The translations under genes and the position numbers were made by a program. The notes beneath the pieces were generated by a model. That model was not told where the DNA came from, made no database searches, and worked only from the letters and a program-made list of their open reading frames with translations. DNA of 12,995 nucleotides from Thoreauomyces humboldtii. Its lineage: Eukaryota > Chytridiomycota > Chytridiomycetes > Spizellomycetales > Powellomycetaceae. Position 1 is the first letter of the stretch. Each line of letters starts with the position of its first letter. The stretch is taken from positions 1 to 12,995 of the forward strand of contig JADGJA010000662.1 in the NCBI GenBank assembly GCA_027596035.1. The letters run 5' to 3'. Below are positions 6,717 to 12,995 of this stretch, in pieces.

Positions 6717-9419
6717 TCAGTTGCTATCCGAGTCTCCAGACTCGCTGCCCGATTCGCTTCCCGACGAATCACTGTTTCTGCCCAGGTTGACTACAAGAAG
6801 AAGAACGAGCCGAATGAGCGTCGAAAATGGGATGGACACCTGGTATTTCAATGCCACTAAATGCATTACCTGGTCCCCCATGCTGGGAACGATGATGATG
6901 CTGATGATGGTGACCGTTTCCGCCTCCATGTTGTTGCTGATGTTGCAGCTGCTGTTGCTGTTGCTTTGCCTTCAGCTTGGCCGCCTTCTCCTTGACCTTG
7001 CTTCCGTAGGGGGCACGGGGTTTGCCTTTGACGAAGTTGTAGAGTTTCCAGAGAGTGGATTTTCCGAGGGATTCGATGTCGAGTTCGATCTCGTTCTGAT
7101 CCGACGTCTGGAAAGCAGTTTGGGAAAGTGGTCGGTGAGCTTATTTTCCGAGGATGGCTTTGGTGCAGTTTTATATTCTTCTTACCTCGGGCAGACCGCT
7201 CCCGGCTCGTATGATTTCCATGACCTTGTCGATCTTGTCGGCTCTGTCGGCTCCCAGTTCGCTGACCAGGATGCTGAGCTCCTCCTTCTGCTCGTAGCTG
7301 AGTTCGGGAAGGTTTTCCTCGTCACGTTCCCGTTTGGGTTTCCTCGGTTGCTTTGCGGTTCCGCTTCCCGCACCTGTCCCACCGCCTCCTCCTCGATCCT
7401 TACCGCCGCCGGTCGACTTTCTCGACGAGGAGCCGCCGCTCTTGGCGTGTTTGAGGGGAGGAAGGTTGTGGGAGGCGGAGGACATGGATTTCCGTTTCTT
7501 CTTCTTGCGTTCTCTCTTTTCCTGGAGCATCGACATCTGGGACGTGATGGCGGAGAGCTGTTGCTGGAGGAGTTCCAGCTGCTGTCGCGTGTCGGAATCT
7601 GGCGGTTGCGAAAAGGAAAGAGAAAACGGTAAGAACAAGATGCTGGCACCGATCGAAAGAAAATATATGCAGAATTTGTTCCTTACCATCATCATCGTCT
7701 TCGTCAGAGGATGTGTAATCGTGGTGCATGTGAGCAGGTGTTTTGATCTTTGCTTTCGATGCCCTCTGGGATCGATTTGGAGCGGGACTTGTTGCGGCCG
7801 TTCCCTTGGTTCTCCACTTGTCCTCGAGTACCTGCTCGAGCTTGATTCCGAAACCGTGAATCTCGGTACCGACGGGATTGAATTGACGACAGTTCGCAAA
7901 GATGAGGGAAGCGTCGGCGTGGAAGTCTTCGGCAGAGTCGTAATCGCCGGCGTCGAGCTTCTGCTTAAGAGTGCTGAGGTCCATCGGGTTCTTGATGATA
8001 TCGCGATAGTGGGGGATGCCAAGCTTGACGGGGTCAACGGGTTGGAGGAAAGGCCAGGCGTAGGTCGCGTGCTGCTTCTTGAGAAGCTCGCGGATGACCT
8101 CGCCGCAGAAGCGTCGGTCTTGGTCTGACATCTGAGTTTTGCTGTGCGATCCGCGGTGGGAGAGGGAGCCAGCCGCCGTGGGTATATCTTTGATCGGGGC
8201 GTGGATCTCACGCTTGGGACGCGAGTCGGGAAGGCTACCGCTGGGACTGCGGAGCTGCTGTTGGTGAGGGTACACGGGTGGCGGGTGGTCGATGACGGAC
8301 TGTCGCTTCTTGTTCTTGCTAGCTTTCGGCTGCGAGAAGATGGTTTCGAGGCAACATGCAATGCAAATCGTTCATTTCGTGGCCATGACAAAGCTACGCC
8401 AAGGGTATGACAACGAACCTGAAGCGGCATCTTCTCCATGAGCTTTGTGAACGACTTCTCCAGGGCCGTGCCGTTCTGACCGACCGGGGACGCTTGAGTA
8501 TTGAACGTGTAACAGTTCTCTACCATCAGCTTGAAATCGGCTATGAACTCCTGAGCGTTCGCGTAACGCTGATCTCGAAGCTTTGCCTCCATAGTGGAAA
8601 GATCCATCGGATTTTTGATGATGTTACGGTAATTGGGAATGTTCAGTGCGATGGGATCGACGGGAATTTGGAAGGGTCGTGCGTCCTTCAGCCGTTTGAT
8701 AGATTTCAGCGCCGTGGAGCAATACTTGAGCTGATCCTGGACGAGCGAAGGATCGAGCGCCGGAGCGCTCGATGGTGCCAATTGAACCTGCGATTGCTCC
8801 TGTTGGACGGCTTGCGCTGGTGGCGCCACAGGTGTGACTCGCTCCTGCGATGGGATGACTGGGTAGAGCGGTGGGTGCGTAGGAGGCAACTGCGGTTGCT
8901 GATACTGCTGTGTCTGAAAAACCAACAGATTTTAGATACTTCCGATGCGACGGAGACTAGCATGGTAAGGACAATGCCCACCTCGGGTTCTGGTTTGAGT
9001 GGTTGCAGAGGTGGCAGCTCGGGAGAAGGCGCGCGTGGCAACGCATCGTGTTCCGTCGGCTCTGGGTACAATGGACCGAGACCGTTGATCTCGTGGTCCT
9101 CGCCACCGCTTTCGACGGGTCCATCGCCCACTCCATTTTTTGGTACACCCGTAGCCTCCTGGATCGGGAGATTGGCGTCGTCTCCGGTGATTGTAGCCAG
9201 TTCGGGCACGAAGGCAGGTGTAGCGTCAGGCAATCCCTCCAAAGACGCCGTTTCCACCACGGGTCCGAGGATCTCAGGAACAGGGAGAACGGGTTCAAGG
9301 ATCGCTGGATAGGCATCAGGGACTGCAGGCGCGTCGGCATTGTAGGTGGCCATATTCCATGCCGGCTCGGGCGAGTTGGAGCGGTGGCGCTTGGACTCGC
9401 TTTCGTCCGGGCTGTCCAT
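6717..9419 (-). CDS. BDF1: BET double-bromodomain protein (Bdf1/BRD4-like)
   Basis: Acetyl-histone reader that recruits TFIID and chromatin remodellers at Pol II promoters. Six exons on the - strand: 9419-8982, 8913-8419, 8329-7687, 7598-7186, 7107-6870 and 6790-6717. All introns are GT-AG, 68-89 nt; the joined frame is 766 residues. The order is a Pro/Glu-rich N-terminus, bromodomain 1 (about 206-309, ARPF shelf as in fungal Bdf proteins, acetyl-lysine Asn284 in CYTFN), and a linker with PKREIHAPIKDIP. Bromodomain 2 follows (about 383-483, AWPF shelf, Asn462 in CRQFN), then an acidic SSDEDDDD patch, a coiled coil (QQLELLQQQLSAITSQMSML), a basic KKKKRK stretch, and the NET domain (about 620-695, ELSYEQKEELS to STLWKLYNFVK). 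A Gln/His-rich run and an acidic serine tail (SEED-like, SGSESGSESGDSDSN) end the protein. Bypassing the last splice would remove that tail. Confidence 0.93.
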
Positions 9420-10121
9420 GAGGAAAGCAGGGATATGTGAGCAGCATGCTATCGTTCGTGGTCAGCCACGACCCCAGGGAAGGGGAAGCGTGGGTAGGGT
9501 GGGGGGGTCAAACCTTGGGTCGTCGGAAAAGATGGCCAAGTCGGCGGATCGCTTTCGAGATTCGGGCAGCGGATCCATGACGAGAGCTGGATGCGTGACT
9601 GGTCCGGGTGAAGCCTGCGCCGACAGCACTGTGTTGGATGGTCACCGATAAGGAGCGCAAAAGCTTGTTCAGAGTGGAGGATGACCAGCGATGGGGTGCG
9701 TGGCTTATCCGGACACCGGGGTTGTGTCTTTCCTCCCGGACGGGGACAGTGGCAGACAATAACGCGGGAGTTCGGAGACAGGGACAGAACAGGGAGCAGA
9801 TTGGTATGTGCTGGTGAGTGTTGGTGTCGGTGTTGTTGTTGTCGACGGATCCAAACGGGGAGCTGTGGGAAGGAACCTTTGGAGATGAGGGATCTCGAGA
9901 GGGTAGCCCACAGCAGACAGACCTGAGCGAGCGAGGGAGCGAGAGGCGAGAGGGCGGGGACGTCCGAGAGGTCCCTGGCCTTTTATGCGTTGCGTGGATG
10001 GAATGGATGGAATGGATGGCGCAGCCTTTTCCTTGTCTCTGTGGTGTGTTGACGCGTTACAAAGGGGCAGCAAGCCAGGCTTTCCTTCTTCGATTCCTTC
10101 ACATCGCAAGCATAACGAAAT
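9420..10121. promoter_or_regulatory. Divergent BDF1 / TFIIIC-subunit promoter region
   Basis: This 702-bp stretch between two start codons contains no convincing gene. Toward BDF1 it has C- and G-runs (for example a seven-G run near 9500). Near 9815-9845 the + strand is GT-rich, so the BDF1 strand is CAA/CAC-rich, as in unstructured 5' leaders. At 9926-9965 it is purine-rich on + (GAGCGAGG units), i.e. pyrimidine-rich for BDF1. Nearer the TFIIIC gene there is a 9-bp tandem repeat. No TATA box stands out. Confidence 0.5.
9995..10019 (+). repeat. 9-bp tandem repeat TGGATGGAA (about 2.8 copies)
   Basis: TGGATGGAA at 9995-10003 and 10004-10012, then TGGATGG at 10013-10019, all exact. It sits about 100 bp before the start codon of the TFIIIC subunit gene. 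It is a small microsatellite-like tract, likely polymorphic between strains. Confidence 0.85.
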
Positions 10122-10997
10122 ATGCCTAGAGGGCCTAGAAAACCCATCGAACGGGACGATGACACTCCGCTAGAGATGCCAGAGGACGGCGAGCACGGCG
10201 GTCATCAAGAACCTTCGGCAAAGGATCAGGACCAGGACCAGGACCAGGCCGAGGACGAGTGGGAGGAGGAGGTGAGCACGAGGAGGTGAGGATGGAACGG
10301 CCCGTTCCCATCTTCTACCAGCACAAGGCGAAAATCTCTCTCATGAAGCTCTCTCTGTGTAGACCCGCTACATGATCCTGGACCTCGGATCCGACGTACC
10401 GGCATCTCTCCTTGAATCAGCTGCTGCAGAACACCAGGACGTGTCGCTCATGGTGAGTTTGGCTCCCATTCTCACCCCGCTTCCCACGAGCCACGATTGA
10501 ACCAACTCTTCGATAACCGTGTCTCGTGCGCCACTCAGGGCTTGGACACGCCAACGCCTTACCTCCGCATCGCCAACCTCACCTTCCGAGGCGCCCTGGA
10601 CAGGACTCTCGGCACGGATCTCATATTCTCAACGGTCGCTCAGGAAGACGACAGATCCAAGCGTCCCCCACCGCCACCGCCACATCCATCACCGCCCTCG
10701 TTGCCACCACCATTGCAAGACGATTTACCTTCCGACGTTGACGCAGGCAACACGACCGAACCGATACAGAATGGTGCTGAAGGTGGCTTAGGTGACGACA
10801 TGGTCTTCCTTGCGAGCAGCACCATCAAGGCAATGTTCACCCGGATACAGCTGGAAAGGAAGCAACCGACGGGACCAGCAGCTGGATCTGCTGATGGCAG
10901 CACGCGGGCGGTTCGGGATGGACACGGGGAAGGAAGGGGAGCAGACGCGGTCGAAGAAGATGCGGATGCCATGGATGTGGATGTTCCCACGAGCTAG
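10122..10997 (+). CDS. sfc7: TFIIIC subunit 6 (tau55 / GTF3C6 / Sfc7 family)
   Basis: TFIIIC binds A and B boxes of tRNA genes to recruit RNA polymerase III. Three exons: 10122-10271, 10363-10452 and 10539-10997; introns 91 and 86 nt, both GTGAG...AG and phase 0; 232 residues. The conserved core is the triple-barrel strand set: TRYMILDLG (51-59), LMGLDTPTPYLRIANLTF (79-96) and TLGTDLIF (103-110), matching the 'GxDTexPxLqvg...F.G.yedtLGT.liF' pattern of the family. An acidic N-terminus contains a DQ repeat. After the core come a Pro-rich linker (123-138), a predicted helix with FTRIQLERK (180-188) and an acidic tail. There is no phosphoglycerate-mutase-like domain of the kind fused to this module in baker's yeast Tfc7. 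The start is the first ATG in frame. It is divergent from BDF1. Confidence 0.85.
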
Positions 10998-11070
10998 AGC
11001 TTGGCACACGGCGTAGCGAGCGTTCCTCAAACGTCTGGATCGGGCATGCATCATAATCACCAGTCGGTTG

Positions 11071-11094
11071 GGGCTTTCGTTTGGGCTTTCGTTT
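11071..11094 (+). repeat. Perfect 12-bp tandem duplication (GGGCTTTCGTTT)
   Basis: GGGCTTTCGTTT at 11071-11082 is repeated exactly at 11083-11094, 74 bp past the stop of the TFIIIC subunit gene. It looks like a recent slippage duplication. Confidence 0.85.
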
Positions 11095-11170
11095 GCTTCG
11101 GACGATGAGGCGTGCTCCTAGCACGATTCTTCTGCGTTGATCCATAGGTTCCTTGACATCTACCGTGAAT

Positions 11171-11383
11171 ATGGCTCTCTTCTCCAAGGGTGTCGCTGGT
11201 TCTGCGATAAAGGAGTTTGTTGCTTTGACTGCGCTTTCCGTTCTCCCCATTGGACGGCTCCTTCATTCGGCACGTGTGTGTGCGGGCGCCCCGAAGTGTT
11301 CCTACAGCAGCACATTCCCCTCATTTCAATTGCCGCTCTTCAAAACCTTGGCAGCCAGAGGAACCGCGGTCACCGCATCCTGA
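11171..11383 (+). CDS. Doubtful 70-residue ORF, or upstream ORF of the SLY41-like gene
   Basis: ATG to TGA open frame of 70 codons. The product starts MALFSKGVAGSAIKEFVALTAL, has a hydrophobic N-terminal half, and continues with Arg/Ser/Ala-rich sequence (GRLLHSARV) that resembles a mitochondrial targeting signal. I recognise no family. It ends about 100 nt before the SLY41-like start codon, so it could be a small independent gene, a long upstream ORF in that gene's leader, or chance. Another frame overlapping it is open for a similar length, which argues for caution. Confidence 0.2.
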   Translation: MALFSKGVAGSAIKEFVALTALSVLPIGRLLHSARVCAGAPKCSYSSTFPSFQLPLFKTLAARGTAVTAS

Positions 11384-11484
11384 CCTCATAGACCACTGGC
11401 TTCAAGAAGCTCTCCCGTTTCCTTCCAACCGAGCGAGTTCTTGACATTTCAGCTTCAAACATTCCCAGCAGCCCCGACGCTCGA

Positions 11485-12995
11485 ATGCCGTCGGCTACGT
11501 CTCCTCTCGTGGACCATTATCATCCAGACCATAGCACACCAGGGCAACAGCAACAACCTCTCCATACAGCCCTCAAGCGCACTCCCTCCTCACAGAAAGC
11601 CACCGAATGGGGTGGCGCCAGCACGGAGAGGGACGCGGCTGGACGGCGACATACTTCGGGCTCCTGGGATAGGGATACAGGGATAAAAACGCCTCCACCG
11701 GTCCCTCCTAGCGTCAATATCAACTTGAGCAGTTTTACGGAAGGAAGGACCAGCACCATCGGGATATCCCATCATGCTCACACCAACCACGATCGGAGTA
11801 GTCAACATCGGCAACATCATCGCCTGGCGGCACCTGCGTCTGCTACAGCTCGACTAGTCGCCCTCATCCCGCGTTTGGATCTTTCACGCTCAACGCTGGA
11901 ATTCCTGGCCCTTTGCGTCCTCTGGTACGCCTCGTCGGCCATGACGAACACAACAGCAAAGCAGATCCTCAATCAGTTTCCGTATCCGGTCACCCTCACC
12001 TACGTGCAGTTTGGATTCGTGTCGGGACTTTGCGCCCTTGTCGCAGGCGCTCGCATCTTTCCGACGCGACTCCGTCGACCTAGCTGGCGGATCGTCCGCG
12101 TCGTGTCCCCCATGGCCGCCTTCCAGATCGCGGGTCACGTCTTCTCGTCGGAAGCCCTCACTCGCGTCCCCGTGAGCTTTGCTCACACCATCAAGGCCCT
12201 GAGTCCGCTCTTCACCGTGGTCTTGTACAGACTCTTCTATGGACTCGTGTATCCACCCAAAGTGTACATCTCACTCCTGCCACTGACCCTCGGCGTCATG
12301 CTCGTCTGTCTCAGTGAGATAAAGTTCGACACGATCGGTTTCCTGTGCGCTCTCGTCAGCACCGCCATCTTCGTCGTGCAGAATATGTACACCAAGAACC
12401 TCTTCGCGGTCGGGCCCGACGCGTCAGGGGACTCCGCAGCGGACGTCAACAGCGGCGCATCATCCTCTTCCTCGTCGTCATCATCATCATCATCATCGCC
12501 CTCCCGGATGGGCAACAGCAACAACAGCAACAGCATCTCGACGGGTCCTTCCACCCACCACCTGACTCTGGACAAGATGACGCTCCTCTTCTACTCGTCG
12601 GGCCTCGCGTTCCTCGGCATGGCACCCATATGGATGTACAGCGACCTGTCCGTCCTCCTGTCCGCCACCACCGCCACCACCACCTTCACCACCACGACAC
12701 CGCACCTGATCCTCCTCCTCGTCCTGAACGGAACGTCCCACTTTCTGCAGAACGTGCTCGCGTTCCACCTCCTCAGCCTCGTGAGTCCCGTGACGTACAG
12801 CGTCGCGAGTCTGGTGAAGCGGATCGTGGTCATCTGCGCGAGCATCGTGTGGTTCGGACAGACGGTGGACGGGAGACAGGGGTTGGGGATCGTGTTGACG
12901 TTCTTTGGACTGTGGGTGTATCAGGGTGCGAAGAGGGAGAGGGAGGTCGGTGTGGGTGGTGGCATCGGAGGGGTCGTCGGTGGGAGGAAGGGGAG
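11485..12995 (+). CDS. SLY41: Sly41-like membrane transporter, triose-phosphate-translocator family (3' end missing)
   Basis: Drug/metabolite transporter superfamily protein of the TPT family. The yeast relative Sly41 resides in ER/Golgi membranes and suppresses loss of Ypt1; its substrate is uncertain. The frame is open without introns from the ATG at 11485 to the window end: 503 codons, no stop. A hydrophilic Gln/His/Ser-rich N-terminus of about 135 residues precedes the first membrane segment (LEFLALCVLWYASSAM, 138-153). Family hallmarks follow: NTTAKQIL, FPYPVTLTYVQF, SFAHTIKALSPLF (Lys237) and SPVTYSVASLVKRI (Lys445-Arg446). About nine or ten hydrophobic segments are visible. A 13-serine run (326-338) and an Asn/Ser stretch expand one loop. 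By family length only a short C-terminal tail should be missing. The exact ortholog group (Sly41 rather than another TPT branch) is likely, not certain. Confidence 0.85.
   Translation, partial: MPSATSPLVDHYHPDHSTPGQQQQPLHTALKRTPSSQKATEWGGASTERDAAGRRHTSGSWDRDTGIKTPPPVPPSVNINLSSFTEGRTSTIGISHHAHTNHDRSSQHRQHHRLAAPASATARLVALIPRLDLSRSTLEFLALCVLWYASSAMTNTTAKQILNQFPYPVTLTYVQFGFVSGLCALVAGARIFPTRLRRPSWRIVRVVSPMAAFQIAGHVFSSEALTRVPVSFAHTIKALSPLFTVVLYRLFYGLVYPPKVYISLLPLTLGVMLVCLSEIKFDTIGFLCALVSTAIFVVQNMYTKNLFAVGPDASGDSAADVNSGASSSSSSSSSSSSSPSRMGNSNNSNSISTGPSTHHLTLDKMTLLFYSSGLAFLGMAPIWMYSDLSVLLSATTATTTFTTTTPHLILLLVLNGTSHFLQNVLAFHLLSLVSPVTYSVASLVKRIVVICASIVWFGQTVDGRQGLGIVLTFFGLWVYQGAKREREVGVGGGIGGVVGGRKG

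Larger units (their letters stand above)
10998..11484. other. Spacer between the TFIIIC subunit and SLY41-like genes
   Basis: This 487-bp stretch should hold the 3'UTR of one gene and the promoter and leader of the next. It contains a perfect 12-bp tandem duplication and one doubtful small ORF (both listed separately). No canonical AATAAA is seen on the + strand, and no RNA gene is recognisable. Confidence 0.5.

Noticed and set aside
6466..7632. Long + strand open frame opposite BDF1
   Set aside because: Leu/Val-rich shadow of the BET NET and coiled-coil exons; the - strand exons carry clear domains.
7171..8925. Single 584-residue - strand frame reading through BDF1 introns 2 and 3
   Set aside because: In the middle it leaves the bromodomain 2 frame and becomes Ser/Arg/Thr-rich. 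Removing introns 2 (89 nt) and 3 (88 nt) gives an intact second bromodomain. The two introns together are a multiple of three, which is why the frame rejoins.
8407..9312. 301-residue + strand open frame opposite BDF1 exons 1 and 2
   Set aside because: It is antisense to bromodomain 1, with low-complexity Gly/Ser composition and no recognisable motif.
1..12995. CRISPR array, prophage, plasmid or biosynthetic cluster
   Set aside because: No regularly spaced repeats, no such genes; all recognisable genes are intron-bearing or typical eukaryotic housekeeping genes.

Overview
This window is a piece of nuclear fungal chromosome. Protein genes are split by many short GT-AG introns (about 66-191 nt), coding exons are GC-rich, and spacers are short and rich in pyrimidine tracts. 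Gene content (Rab18, Zwilch, a two-bromodomain BET protein, TFIIIC subunit 6, a Sly41-type transporter) points to a filamentous or dimorphic fungus. I favour a basidiomycete, perhaps Ustilaginomycotina, but that placement is inference. I see no bacterial, viral, CRISPR or plasmid features and no transposase gene.

Layout from left to right. (1) 1-857: a cluster of short direct and inverted repeats at the left edge, then a long pyrimidine-rich leader. (2) 858-1753, + strand: Rab18-type GTPase, one intron. (3) 2056-4833, - strand: a seven-exon gene that reads as the kinetochore protein Zwilch once six introns are removed. It converges on Rab18. (4) 4834-5107: short divergent promoter with two AACCCTAA boxes. 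(5) 5108-6391, + strand: 40S ribosomal protein S1 (eS1/Rps3a), five exons. (6) 6717-9419, - strand: BET bromodomain protein (Bdf1-like), six exons, convergent with RPS1. (7) 9420-10121: divergent promoter. (8) 10122-10997, + strand: TFIIIC tau55/subunit 6, three exons. (9) 10998-11484: spacer with a doubtful 70-codon ORF. (10) 11485-12995, + strand: Sly41-like triose-phosphate-translocator family membrane protein, single exon, cut by the window end.

The genes do not form a pathway. They are housekeeping functions: vesicle and lipid-droplet traffic (Rab18, Sly41-like), spindle checkpoint (Zwilch), translation (S1), and Pol II and Pol III transcription (Bdf1, TFIIIC). They are arranged as alternating convergent and divergent pairs. 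The most notable points are the Zwilch orthologue, which is hidden across three reading frames and is absent from the model yeasts; the paired telobox-like motifs in the ribosomal-protein promoter; and a final BET intron that decides whether the acidic serine tail is made. I did not find a previously undescribed system here.
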